A stretch of 64,000 nt of DNA from Ruegeria lacuscaerulensis ITI-1157 (GCA_000161775.1 GG704596.1:773712-837711); one strand, 5' to 3'; shown: positions 17,411-25,531, counted from the first letter of the stretch. Numbers and translations: made by a program. The notes: generated from the sequence alone by a model not told the origin.

Positions 17411-18175
17411 TTAGGCATCCTTGGCAACGCGCGCCAGTACCAACACGGAAATATCAGCCGCCCCGGCCTCCTGGCAGGCATGGGTGCAGGCCGCCAGGGT
17501 CGCACCCGATGTCATCACGTCATCGACCAGAAGCACGTGGCGCCCCGTCAGGCGGTCCGCCCGGCGCGGATGCACGGTGATCGCATCGCGCAGCGTTTCG
17601 GTCCGTTCGGCGGCCGTTTTCCCCTCCAGCGCCGGGGTGCGCCGATTGCGCAGCAGCAGGTCGGGGCAAACCGGCAGCCCGACCACCTTGCCCAGATGCT
17701 GCGCCAGCAGCGCAGATTGGTTGTACCGACGCTTCAACAGGCGCGACCAATGCAACGGAACCGGCGCGATCAGCATGTCGGGCCGGATCAGAGACTGTCC
17801 CGCCCGCGCCATCCAGCGCGCGGCGGGCCGGGCAAGCTCGGTCCGGTCGCCGTGCTTGAACGCCAACACCAGCGCCCGCGCCTTGCCCTTGTACAACAGC
17901 GCCCCGCGCCCCTCGGACCAGGGCGGCGGCTGACGCATGCAATCGTCGCATTCGATCCGGTGACCATCATCTTCGCCGGGCAAGGGAACGCCGCAGCTGG
18001 CACAGACCAGCCCCCCGATGAACGGCGTCTCGCGCCAGCACGGCCCACACAGCCCGAAATCCGATTCGGTCAACTCGCCGCAACCGATGCAACGCGGCGG
18101 GTACACGACCTCGATGGCGGTTTGAATCCGCCGCCAGATGCGATAATTGCGCCTTATGGACCCATCCGCAGCCAA
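17411..18175 (-). CDS. comF: ComF family protein (phosphoribosyltransferase domain)
   Basis: About 254 aa. An N-terminal zinc-ribbon-like region carries cysteine pairs (CIGCG, CGPC, CASCG, CDDC) and is followed by a PRTase domain with the PRPP motif VLLVDDVMTSGATL near the C-terminus and KRRYNQSALLAQHL. ComF proteins participate in DNA uptake in competent bacteria; the role is less clear elsewhere. No ATG or GTG gives a sensible length. I chose the TTG at 18175 (weak GAGGG upstream), so this start overlaps the divergent gene beginning at 18156 by 20 bp. The upstream open frame to 18433 is antisense to that gene. Confidence 0.85.
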   Translation of the reverse strand: MAADGSIRRNYRIWRRIQTAIEVVYPPRCIGCGELTESDFGLCGPCWRETPFIGGLVCASCGVPLPGEDDGHRIECDDCMRQPPPWSEGRGALLYKGKARALVLAFKHGDRTELARPAARWMARAGQSLIRPDMLIAPVPLHWSRLLKRRYNQSALLAQHLGKVVGLPVCPDLLLRNRRTPALEGKTAAERTETLRDAITVHPRRADRLTGRHVLLVDDVMTSGATLAACTHACQEAGAADISVLVLARVAKDA

Positions 18176-18986
18176 GACACCCTCATTGTTTGACCGATCC
18201 GCCCTGACCGCGCGTCGCGCCCGGGCCCGGGATGACGCCCTGTTCCTGCACCGCGCCGCCGTCGACGAGGTGGAGGATCGCCTCGCCGTGGTTAACAAAA
18301 CCTTTACGGCGCCCGCGATCGTAACCCCTTTTGCCCACATGTGGGCTGGCGTTCTGAACGGCGCGCGCATCGTGGCCGATGAAGAGGTGCTCGATCTGTC
18401 CCCGGGCGCGCATGACCTGGTGATCCACGCCATGGCTTTGCATTGGGCGAATGACCCGGTCGGACAGTTGATCCAATGCGCCCGCGCGCTGAAACCGGAC
18501 GGGCTGTTGCTGGTGGTCTGTCTGGGCGGCGAGACGCTGCACGAATTGCGGGCCGCGCTGGGGCAGGCCGAGATCGAGGTGACCGGCGGGCTCAGCCCGC
18601 GCGTCGCGCCGATGGCGGAACTGCGCGACCTTGGCGCCCTGCTGCAACGCGCCGGGCTGGCCCTGCCCGTGGCCGACCGGGTGCCGCTGACGGCGACTTA
18701 CCGCGACCTGTGGCACCTGATGGCCGACCTGCGCGCCATGGGCGAGGCCAACGCGATGACCGAACGGCTGAAACACCCCACGCGACGGACCGTGTTCCAA
18801 CGCGCTCAAAAGATCTATGCCGAAAGCTTCGCCGCCCCCGACGGGCGCCTGACCGCCACGTTCGAGCTGGTTTGCCTGACCGGCTGGGCACCGGATGCCA
18901 GCCAGCCCAAACCCCTGCGCCCCGGCTCGGCCCAGGTCAGCCTGGCCGAGGCCCTCGGCACGAAAGAAGGCAAACTGTCCGATTGA
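18156..18986 (+). CDS. BioC/NDUFAF5-like methyltransferase-fold protein without a canonical SAM motif
   Basis: 276 aa. The second half of a class I methyltransferase fold is clear: HDLVIHAMALHWANDPVGQLIQCARALKPDGLLLVV, then GGETLHELRAAL, GGLSPRVAPM and a C-terminal FELVCLTGWAP as in BioC/NDUFAF5 proteins. The glycine-rich motif I expected near residues 45-65 is missing; the stretch FAHMWAGVLNGARIVADEEV stands in its place. It may have lost SAM binding or methylation. Related roseobacter proteins that I remember show the same replacement. The ATG at 18156 (alternative TTG at 18147) lies inside the 5' end of comF on the other strand. Confidence 0.75.
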   Translation: MDPSAAKTPSLFDRSALTARRARARDDALFLHRAAVDEVEDRLAVVNKTFTAPAIVTPFAHMWAGVLNGARIVADEEVLDLSPGAHDLVIHAMALHWANDPVGQLIQCARALKPDGLLLVVCLGGETLHELRAALGQAEIEVTGGLSPRVAPMAELRDLGALLQRAGLALPVADRVPLTATYRDLWHLMADLRAMGEANAMTERLKHPTRRTVFQRAQKIYAESFAAPDGRLTATFELVCLTGWAPDASQPKPLRPGSAQVSLAEALGTKEGKLSD

Positions 18987-19042
18987 CCCCGTGATCCATC
19001 CGATTAATTCAGGCACTTACGGAAAAACTCAGGAAGTCCACC

Positions 19043-20092
19043 ATGTTCGACGCCATCCGCCCCGCGCACGCACCCGCAGATCACCCCAAGGTCAAGATGG
19101 GGCGCGTCGGCATCCTGCTGGCCAATCTCGGCACACCGGATGATTACAGCTATTGGCCGATGCGCCGCTATTTGAACGAGTTCCTGTCGGACCGGCGGGT
19201 GATCGACTATCCGGCCTGGAAATGGCAGCCGATCCTGCAGGCGATCATCCTGACCAAACGTCCCTTCAGCTCGGGCGCGGCGTACAAGTCGATCTGGAAC
19301 CACGACAAGGGCGAAAGCCCGCTGATGACCATCACCAAGGACCAGACCGCCAAGCTGCGCGCGGCGATGCAGGACCGCTATGGCGACAAGGTCATGGTTG
19401 ATTTCTGCATGCGCTACGGAAACCCCTCGACCAAATCCAAGGTCCGGCAGATGGTGGCCGAGGGCTGCGACCGGATCCTGTTCTTCCCGCTTTATCCGCA
19501 ATATGCGGGTGCCACGACCGCCACCGCGAACGACCAGTTCTTTCGCGCGCTGATGGACGAAGCCTGGCAGCCCGCCAGCCGCACGGTCCCGGCCTATTTC
19601 GACGAGCCGGCCTATATCGACGCCCTGGCGCAGTCGGTCGAACGTGCCTATGCGGCCATGGAGACCAGGCCGGACGTTCTGGTCTGTTCCTATCACGGAA
19701 TGCCGGAGCGCTATCTGATGCAGGGTGATCCGTACCACTGCCAGTGCGCCAAGACGTCACGACTGCTGAAAGAACGGCTGGGCTGGGCGGATGATCAACT
19801 GGTCACCACCTTCCAGTCGCGATTCGGCCCCGAGGAGTGGCTGAAGCCCTACACCGTCGACCACGTCGCCGAGCTGGCCCGGCAGGGCAAAAAGAACATC
19901 GCCGTCATCGCCCCGGCGTTTTCCGCCGACTGCATCGAAACGCTGGAAGAGATCAACGAAGAGATCCGCGAAAGCTTTGAAGAGGCCGGCGGCGAGACCT
20001 TCACCTATATCCCGTGCCTCAACGACGAGGACGCGCATATCGCGGCCTTGGGCAAGGTTGTCGAGGACAACCTCAAAGGCTGGCTGGACTGA
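19043..20092 (+). CDS. hemH: Ferrochelatase
   Basis: 349 aa enzyme inserting Fe2+ into protoporphyrin IX, the last step of heme b synthesis, cytoplasmic or membrane-associated. Family motifs: GILLANLGTPD at the N-terminus, SGAAYKSIWNHDKGESPL, FFPLYPQYAGATTAT, the catalytic-histidine motif SYHGMPERYLMQGDPYHCQC and PAFSADCIETLEEI near the C-terminus with the metal-site glutamate. A strong bidirectional terminator follows the stop codon. Confidence 0.97.
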   Translation: MFDAIRPAHAPADHPKVKMGRVGILLANLGTPDDYSYWPMRRYLNEFLSDRRVIDYPAWKWQPILQAIILTKRPFSSGAAYKSIWNHDKGESPLMTITKDQTAKLRAAMQDRYGDKVMVDFCMRYGNPSTKSKVRQMVAEGCDRILFFPLYPQYAGATTATANDQFFRALMDEAWQPASRTVPAYFDEPAYIDALAQSVERAYAAMETRPDVLVCSYHGMPERYLMQGDPYHCQCAKTSRLLKERLGWADDQLVTTFQSRFGPEEWLKPYTVDHVAELARQGKKNIAVIAPAFSADCIETLEEINEEIRESFEEAGGETFTYIPCLNDEDAHIAALGKVVEDNLKGWLD

Positions 20093-20117
20093 GCTGGCCC
20101 CGGTAAACCCAATAAAA

Positions 20118-20141
20118 AAGGCGGTGGAAATCCACCGCCTT
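20118..20141. terminator. Bidirectional intrinsic terminator between hemH and the small exported protein
   Basis: Perfect 10-bp stem AAGGCGGTGG (20118-20127) / CCACCGCCTT (20132-20141) with loop AAAT. T-runs lie on both sides (TCTTTTT on plus; TTTTTATT on minus), so it serves both convergent genes. Confidence 0.92.
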
Positions 20142-20165
20142 TCTTTTTATCAGTGTCCGTCGGAC

Positions 20166-20348
20166 TTAGCCTGCGGCAACAGCTGCGGCAACGACGACCA
20201 GCAGGATCAGCGGCAGGATGATGCCCTGCGACGAGCCCTGGGTTTCTTCGACAACAACCGGTGCTTCCACAACCGGCTCTTCCAGGTTGCCGGCATAAGC
20301 GGTCGAAGCAGCGGCGGTCAGTGCAGCAGCGAGAACGAGTTTCTTCAT
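20166..20348 (-). CDS. Small exported single-span membrane protein, unknown function
   Basis: 60 aa. N-terminal signal sequence (MKKLVLAAALTAAASTAYA, cleavage after AYA), a short acidic Glu/Val/Pro segment (NLEEPVVEAPVVVEE) and a C-terminal hydrophobic helix (GIILPLILLVVVAAAVAAG) that probably anchors it in the inner membrane. A good GGAGG precedes the ATG. Similar small proteins occur next to hemH in other roseobacters as far as I remember. No function is assignable. Confidence 0.8.
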   Translation of the reverse strand: MKKLVLAAALTAAASTAYAGNLEEPVVEAPVVVEETQGSSQGIILPLILLVVVAAAVAAG

Positions 20349-20460
20349 AATTATAACCTCCAGAGTTTGCGTGGCCCCGGGATATTGGAGCCCCGCACCT
20401 AAGACTTACCTCGTGGTTTTTTCTAAGCAGCAAAGCGTCGGGAATGCAATTGCAACTTGC

Positions 20461-20478
20461 CACGAAGGCGGCTTCGTG
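20461..20478. terminator. Hairpin downstream of the L,D-transpeptidase gene (no U-tract)
   Basis: Perfect 7-bp stem CACGAAG (20461-20467) / CTTCGTG (20472-20478), 4-nt loop, 13 nt past the stop of the minus-strand transpeptidase gene. Lacking a U-run, it may be a 3'-end stabilising stem or a weak terminator. Confidence 0.35.
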
Positions 20479-20491
20479 CGCGAAAATGTCG

Positions 20492-21091
20492 TCAAATTAG
20501 CAACACTTGCGTCCCAACCTTCGCCATGGCGAACAATTCAGCAATGTCTTCGTTGAACAGGCCGATACACCCATTCGACGATCGACGCCCTATCTTGCGC
20601 GTGTCGTGCGTGCCGTGGATGCGATAGTATTTCCAACTCAGATACAACGCGTGGGTACCCAACGGGTTGTCGGGGCCCGGCGGGATGTAGTCCGGCCATT
20701 CCGGATTGCGTTTCTTCATTGACGGCGTCGGCGACCAGCTGGGTCCTTCGACCTTGCGGATCACGCTGGTTCTGCCGCGGCGCGTCAGTTCCTCGGTCAG
20801 CGGTACGGATGATGGATACAGCTTGTAGACGGTTTGATCCTCGGACCAGTAATGCAGGGCGCGGGACACGGTATCAACCAGGATCGCACCGTTCCGGGTA
20901 TTCGAGAAATAGGGCTGCCACTGCAGTGCACGAAAGCCGGAAACGTTGCGCCGGACCGGCGGCTCTGTCTCGGGGGCGGGTCGCAGCGGATCACCGGGAA
21001 TGAATTGCGCAACGGCCGGGCTGGCCAGCAATGACGAGGCGCCTGCAAGGAACCCGCGGCGCGTCGGGGTGAGAATGCGTTTGGTGGTCAT
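20492..21091 (-). CDS. L,D-transpeptidase (YkuD domain), Tat-exported
   Basis: 199 aa. Twin-arginine signal TRRGFLAGASSLLASPAVA (about residues 10-28), then a YkuD catalytic domain with the motif H159-G-T...GRRSSNGC175 (nucleophile C175). These periplasmic enzymes make 3-3 crosslinks in peptidoglycan or attach proteins to it. The region ALYLSWKYYRIHGT is also typical. It diverges from the CAP-domain lipoprotein gene, another envelope protein, with about 170 bp between starts. Confidence 0.92.
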   Translation of the reverse strand: MTTKRILTPTRRGFLAGASSLLASPAVAQFIPGDPLRPAPETEPPVRRNVSGFRALQWQPYFSNTRNGAILVDTVSRALHYWSEDQTVYKLYPSSVPLTEELTRRGRTSVIRKVEGPSWSPTPSMKKRNPEWPDYIPPGPDNPLGTHALYLSWKYYRIHGTHDTRKIGRRSSNGCIGLFNEDIAELFAMAKVGTQVLLI

Positions 21092-21260
21092 GACAGCAGG
21101 TCCTTGGCCAATAAACTTGAAAAATCTGAAGTATTTTATTGCCGGAATGCTTCAGTCGCAAATCAAACCGGCAGAATCACGCGAATTCCGGTGATTGGAG
21201 CTTGGCGCAAATGCCCTGCGCAGGCTATTCCCCTTGGCGAAACAAAGAACTGGACCCGAC

Positions 21261-21779
21261 ATGACGCGAATCGTTTCCTTGCTGTTGATCTGCTTTGTGG
21301 CCTTGGCGGCATGTACCGACACGTCAGGCACCTCGTCGCTGGGCTCGGATGGCCGGCCGCTGCCCAAGGTCTACAAGATTCGCGGCAATCCCGAAAAACT
21401 CCAGTTCCGCATGCTTGATTCGGTCAACGCGTTGCGACAGGCATCCGGCCTGCAGCCTGTCCAGCTGAACGCACAGCTCAACGCCGCAGCGGCAACTCAC
21501 GCCAAGGACATGGCGCGCCAGAACCGTCCGTGGCACTTCGGGTCGGACGGGTCGTCACCGATCGATCGGGCCGCGCGCGTCGGTTACATGGGCACCTTCC
21601 TTGGCGAAGCGATTTCCGAGACCTACGAGACCGAAACCGAGACTCTTGCAGCCTGGATGCAGGAGCCCGGCCCGCGTGCGGTGATCATGGACCCGAAAGC
21701 CACGCAAATGGGGTTTGCCTGGCATCAGGAAAATGGTGGCAAGATCTGGTGGACCCTGGAAATGGGCACCGGCGGTTGA
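21261..21779 (+). CDS. CAP/SCP-domain lipoprotein
   Basis: 172 aa. Lipoprotein signal with lipobox LAAC (MTRIVSLLLICFVALAAC), then a CAP (SCP/PR-1) domain: MLDSVNALRQASGLQPVQLN, AAATHAKDMARQNRPWHFG, GYMGTFLGEAISE and WWTLEMG. CAP proteins are secreted or envelope-attached; their biochemical role in bacteria is largely unknown. The start is the ATG at 21261 because the signal peptide begins there. Its 3' terminator appears to have been split by the adjacent IS110-type insertion. Confidence 0.88.
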   Translation: MTRIVSLLLICFVALAACTDTSGTSSLGSDGRPLPKVYKIRGNPEKLQFRMLDSVNALRQASGLQPVQLNAQLNAAAATHAKDMARQNRPWHFGSDGSSPIDRAARVGYMGTFLGEAISETYETETETLAAWMQEPGPRAVIMDPKATQMGFAWHQENGGKIWWTLEMGTGG

Positions 21780-21797
21780 CCGCAGCCAGATACACGA

Positions 21798-21820
21798 AAG
21801 CCCCCGAACACCGGGGCCTT
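21798..21820 (+). terminator. Terminator stem of the CAP gene, T-run displaced by the insertion
   Basis: AAG-C-CCCCG (21798-21806), loop AACAC, CGGGG-C-CTT (21812-21820): 8 pairs with one C-C mismatch. The U-tract expected next is replaced by CCCAAGAAAC. A matching TTTTAGG tail occurs at 23411-23417 across the IS element, suggesting that the insertion split an ancestral ...GGGGCCTTTTAGG terminator. Confidence 0.55.
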
Positions 21821-21821
21821 C

Positions 21822-23183
21822 CCAAGAAACAGCCTCCGCGTCCGAGATAGGTGCCAGAGCAAATCCCATCGTCTTTGCACGGCGCTGGAGGTTCGAGGGC
21901 ACACGTTTCCGATGTCGCTCATCATAAGCGGCCGCACCTTGATCTTTATTGGTCATACCGTGACGGATTGCGTTGTAGAATAAGACCGCGATCTTTCGCG
22001 CCGTGGCTGTGACAGCCTTTTGCTTGCCGATCCGGGCCGAGAGCCGCGGGTAGAAAGCACCCACTGCGGTGTCGCTTCGACCAAGTGTGACCGCGGCCAG
22101 TCGAAAAAGTGCAGCTGTGCGACTTGAAGATCGGCGAGTCTTCGAGGACAGCAGCTTGCCTCCAGAGATCTTGTTGCCGGGTGCCAGGCAGAGCCATGAC
22201 GTGAAGTGCTGTGCGCTCTTCCACGCCCGCAAATCCGTGCCGCATTCGGATACCAGTTTGAGCGCCAGAGCGGGACCAAGGCCATGGATTTGCGTCAGGT
22301 CTGTGCCCAGCACGCCGTAAAGCGCTGCCCGTATATCAAAGGCCGGGGCATTGCATTGCTTTCCTTTGAATCTGGCTTTGGGAATGGCTGCTAAGTTGCC
22401 CTTTGTCCGCACGGTCAATGCGCCAGCGGCATCTTCGAGCCTGGCATCACAAGCTGCGATCTGTGCTTTGTAGAAGTCGTAGAGTTCAAGTGACTGTGTC
22501 AGCGCAAAAACATGTTCGTCCCGGTCCTTCCCGATGAGGGCGGCCTTGATCGTTTCGATGGAAGATTTGCATCTCACATCGCGATATCCGGCCAACACAT
22601 CAGGGTCACGTTCGCCCGCTACGATGGCGCGGATGATCTTCATCCCCGTCGCGCCTGTGATATCGGAGACGACGTGATGTAACTGCAGGTTCATCTCCAT
22701 AAGAGCCTTCTGCATGTGCTGAATGTGAGCCGCAGCGTACTCGGTCAACCGGTCACGCTGGCGCATGTAGGCGCGCAGGGTTGCGACCTCAGCCTCGGGC
22801 CTGAAGCTGCCGCGCAGCAGGCCATAGGAGTGCAATTGCCGCAGCCAACTCGCATCGCTGACGTCAGTCTTGCGACCAGGAACATTCTTGGCGTATCAGG
22901 CGTTCACGAGGATCACATCGAAGCCGTGAGCCTGCAAAATCTCAAAGGCAGGAATCCAATACACGCCCGTCGATTCCATCGCCACAGTGGTGATGCCACA
23001 AGATTGGAACCAGACGGCCAGATCATGCAGGTCTTGCGTGAAAGTCCAGAAAGCCCGCACGGGACTGTCATGAACATCAGGGTTCACAGCCGCCATATGC
23101 ATCGTCGAGCCGATATCAATCACTGCTGCATTCGGATTGACCAACTTTAAATCCGGGTGATCGCCGGTCTCGCGCTTTGCCAT
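21822..23183 (-). pseudogene. IS110-family transposase, inactivated by an in-frame stop
   Basis: N-terminal DEDD RuvC-like domain: AVIDIGSTMHMAAV, MESTGVYWIPAFE, KTDVSDASWLRQL. C-terminal Tnp_20 domain with the serine region: IHGLGPALALKLVSECG, SWLCLAPGNKISGGKLLSSKTRR. The N-terminal piece (23183-22896, 95 codons) stops at TGA 22898-22896 exactly where the family has VNARxxKNVPGRKTD; the frame continues unchanged, so a CGA-to-TGA change is likely. The expected C-terminus (SDAEAVS) has no stop: the frame runs on past the element into antisense of the CAP gene to 21555. Confidence 0.88.
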
Positions 23184-23411
23184 GACATCTCCTCCGTTCA
23201 GATCGAAGAGCGTGGGTCATGCAAGTTCGTCATCTTCCTAACCGGGATCACCGCCAAGCAGTGTCACCATTCTCAAGTGCGCATCAGCCCATGTGCCAAG
23301 TTTTTTAACGGGGTCCAGCCCACCAATAAGCCATCGGCAACTGCCCTTCCGGTAAAGCATAGCACAGGCTGTTTTTACCGCGCACGGGCGGCCTGTCGCC
23401 CGGAACGGTCT
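23184..23411 (-). ncRNA. IS110 left-end non-coding region, candidate bridge RNA
   Basis: IS110-group elements encode their guide (bridge) RNA in the non-coding end upstream of the transposase. This 228-nt stretch is the only non-coding part of the element of adequate size; almost nothing lies downstream of the transposase. It holds a CGGGCG/CGCCCG stem (23377-23394 area). I cannot fold it or identify the target- and donor-binding loops by eye, so this is a positional inference only. Confidence 0.25.
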
Positions 23412-23432
23412 TTTAGGATAAATGCATGATCT

Positions 23433-23897
23433 TCAGGCGGCTTGGACCGCCTGTGCCGTCGTCAATATGGCATAGAGCTTGACCGGATCCGGGTTGGCGC
23501 GCAGCTTCGCGCAGACCGAGCCATCGCGCAATGTGCGTGACACCAACGCCAAAGCTTTCAGGTGCTCGACACCGGCTTCCTCGGGGGCGAACAGCGCAAA
23601 GGCCAAATCCACCGGCTGCCGGTCGACAGAACCGAAATCGATCGGCTTTTCAAGCATCACGAACACGCCTGCCACCGCATCCAGACCCGACAGGCGCGCA
23701 TGCGGCAGCGCCACACCATGCCCCACTCCGGTCGGGCCAAGGCTTTCGCGCTCCAACAGGCAATCGACCACGGTCTGGGCGTCGAGTCCCAGCGCGCCGG
23801 CGGCGACATCGCCGATTTCCTGAAACAGCCGTTTCTTGCTGGACGCGGCCGAAAGAACGCGCACCGCCTCGGGCTTCAATATGCTCGACAGCTCCAT
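23433..23897 (-). CDS. ptsN: Nitrogen PTS enzyme IIA
   Basis: 154 aa EIIA(Ntr), a phosphoacceptor of the regulatory PTS-Ntr system controlling K+ uptake, nitrogen and stress functions. The phosphorylated histidine is H66 in HGVALPHARL, followed by FVMLEKPIDFG and LVFALFAP-like strands. The start MELSSIL is chosen over a 6-codon extension. It lies downstream of hpf on the same strand, the usual order. The IS110-type element begins shortly after its stop. Confidence 0.95.
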   Translation of the reverse strand: MELSSILKPEAVRVLSAASSKKRLFQEIGDVAAGALGLDAQTVVDCLLERESLGPTGVGHGVALPHARLSGLDAVAGVFVMLEKPIDFGSVDRQPVDLAFALFAPEEAGVEHLKALALVSRTLRDGSVCAKLRANPDPVKLYAILTTAQAVQAA

Positions 23898-23956
23898 GAT
23901 CATGCTCCATGGCATCGCCCCCGCCCAAGCGGGGGCTTCGCCTTCATCCTTGCCTC

Positions 23957-24520
23957 TTACGGATCGATCCAGCCGATATTTCCGTCGTCCCGGCGATACA
24001 CGACATTCAACCCGTCCTTGTTTTCATTCCTGAACACCAGCACCGGTGCACCAGCCAATTCCATCTGCATGACAGCCTCACCCACGCTTAGCGATGGGAT
24101 CTGGGTTTCCATCTCAGCCACGATGATCGGCTGCAAGGAGTCGGGCTCTTGATCCGTCTCCGATTCGTCCGACGCGAGGATATAAGACGACGCACCAAAG
24201 AGTTCAACCGGCTCGGAACGCTCGCGGTGGTGATCCTTCAGCCGGCGCTTGTAGCGTCTCAGCTGCTTTTCCATCTTGTCACAGCAGGCCTGGAACGCCG
24301 CGTAGATCTCCGTTGCATGTGCTTTGGCCTGCGCTGTCAGGCCCGTGGACAGATGTACGGTGGTTTCACACACATATTCATGCGCCGAACGGGAAAAGAC
24401 GACGTTGGCATCCGTTGCGCGCTGGGCGTATTTGCCCACAACCTCGCCCAGCTCGGTCTGCACGTGGGTTTGCAGGGCCGCACCGATGTCGATCTGTTTG
24501 CCGCTGATTTGGTAACGCAT
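23957..24520 (-). CDS. hpf: Ribosome hibernation-promoting factor, long form
   Basis: 187 aa: N-terminal S30AE domain (MRYQISGKQIDIGAALQTHV ... AFQACCDKMEKQLRRYKRRLKDHH, ~1-105), an acidic linker (SDESETDQEPDS) and the C-terminal dimerisation domain (~130-187, SVGEAVMQMELAGAPVLVFRN). Long HPF alone forms 100S ribosome dimers in stationary phase. The ATG at 24520 follows GAAGGAGATC. It is paired with ptsN downstream. A -10-like TATAAA lies at 24583-24578 upstream on the minus strand. Confidence 0.95.
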   Translation of the reverse strand: MRYQISGKQIDIGAALQTHVQTELGEVVGKYAQRATDANVVFSRSAHEYVCETTVHLSTGLTAQAKAHATEIYAAFQACCDKMEKQLRRYKRRLKDHHRERSEPVELFGASSYILASDESETDQEPDSLQPIIVAEMETQIPSLSVGEAVMQMELAGAPVLVFRNENKDGLNVVYRRDDGNIGWIDP

Positions 24521-24772
24521 GTGATCTCCTTCACAATTCACACCCTTGTTGGCGCCGCATCATGCGACGGACTTGTTTTTATAGGGTGGGGGGTCGGGGC
24601 ATTGTCCGGGGTTGCCTTTGATCCGGCCCTTCGACGAAGGGACATCGAGATCCAATCTGGAACCACGAAAATGCCATGCTCCAATTGAGCCAACAGGCGG
24701 CGGCAGAGTCAATCAAAACACGAATGTATATACGCGAATTCCGCCATTCGATCGGCGCAATTCCGCGGAAGG
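24521..24772. other. Intergenic gap between lptB and hpf where rpoN is often found
   Basis: 252 bp without a credible gene on either strand. It contains the palindrome CCCTTCG-A-CGAAGGG (24627-24641), a possible operator or hairpin, and a TATAAA hexamer (24583-24578, minus strand) that could serve hpf. Nothing resembling RpoN coding sequence remains. Confidence 0.6.
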
Positions 24773-25531
24773 TCATGAAATCTTGAAGTTTTCACCCAGA
24801 TAGACGCGGCGGACGTTTTCGTTTTCCACCACCTCGTCGGGCGTCCCCGACATCAGAACCTGGCCATCATGCAGAATATAGGCGCGATCGACGATCTCCA
24901 GGGTTTCCCGAACGTTGTGATCGGTGATCAACACGCCAATTCCCCGCTTTTTCAGGTCGGCCACAAGGTGACGTATATCGCCGACACTGATCGGATCGAC
25001 GCCGGCAAACGGCTCGTCCAACAGCAGATATTTGGGATCGGCCGCCAGGCAACGAGCGATTTCCACACGACGGCGCTCGCCCCCCGACAAAGCCAGCGCC
25101 GGCGCCCGTCGCAGATGCTCGATCGAAAAATCCGACAGCAGTTCCTCCAGCCGCTCCTTGCGCCGGTGGGCATGCCGGACGGTCACATCCAGAACCGCCG
25201 CTATGTTGTCCTCGACGCTGAGACCGCGAAAAATCGACATTTCCTGCGGGAGATAGCCGATTCCCATCCGCGCGCGGCGATACATGGGCAGAGTGGTCAC
25301 GTTCTGACCGTCGATGGAAACAGTTCCCGCCTCGGGAAAGACCAGGCCCGCGACAGAATAGAAGGTGGTGGTCTTGCCGGATCCGTTCGGCCCCAGCAGC
25401 GCGACAACCTCGGACCGGTCGAGGGTCATCGACACGTCCCTGATAACGGTCTTTTTCCGGTAGGACTTGCGCAGCTTTTGAATCTTCAAACCAGACGACC
25501 CATCGGCAACGGTCAGTTTCGGGATCGCCAT
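24773..25531 (-). CDS. lptB: LPS export ABC transporter ATP-binding protein
   Basis: 252 aa ATPase of the LptB2FG transporter that extracts lipopolysaccharide from the inner membrane. Walker A is LLGPNGSGKTTTFY, signature LALSGGERRRVEIARCLA, Walker B YLLLDEPFAGVDP and the H-loop VLITDHNVRET. The ATG at 25531 overlaps the lptA stop (TGATG). It is the last gene of rnd-kdsD-lptC-lptA-lptB; lptF, lptG and lptD are not in the window. Confidence 0.96.
   Translation of the reverse strand: MAIPKLTVADGSSGLKIQKLRKSYRKKTVIRDVSMTLDRSEVVALLGPNGSGKTTTFYSVAGLVFPEAGTVSIDGQNVTTLPMYRRARMGIGYLPQEMSIFRGLSVEDNIAAVLDVTVRHAHRRKERLEELLSDFSIEHLRRAPALALSGGERRRVEIARCLAADPKYLLLDEPFAGVDPISVGDIRHLVADLKKRGIGVLITDHNVRETLEIVDRAYILHDGQVLMSGTPDEVVENENVRRVYLGENFKIS

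Larger units (their letters stand above)
21820..23411 (-). mobile_element. IS110-family insertion sequence (degenerate)
   Basis: About 1.6 kb carrying an IS110-type transposase on the minus strand with a non-coding stretch upstream of it. No terminal inverted repeats are evident, as expected for this family. Boundaries are inferred: terminator arms at 21798-21820 and a TTTTAGG tail at 23411 rejoin into a plausible terminator, with CTT shared at both junctions. It sits in the gap between the convergent CAP gene and ptsN, so it disrupts no reading frame. The transposase has an internal stop, so the copy is probably immobile on its own. Confidence 0.75.

Noticed and set aside
20461..20478. Hairpin after the L,D-transpeptidase as a riboswitch or sRNA
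   Set aside because: A single short stem without further structure or promoter; best left as a 3'-end hairpin.
21555..21821. C-terminal extension of the IS110 transposase into the CAP gene
   Set aside because: The sequence past SDAEAVS is antisense of the CAP gene and of its terminator; it is readthrough after insertion, not a fused domain.
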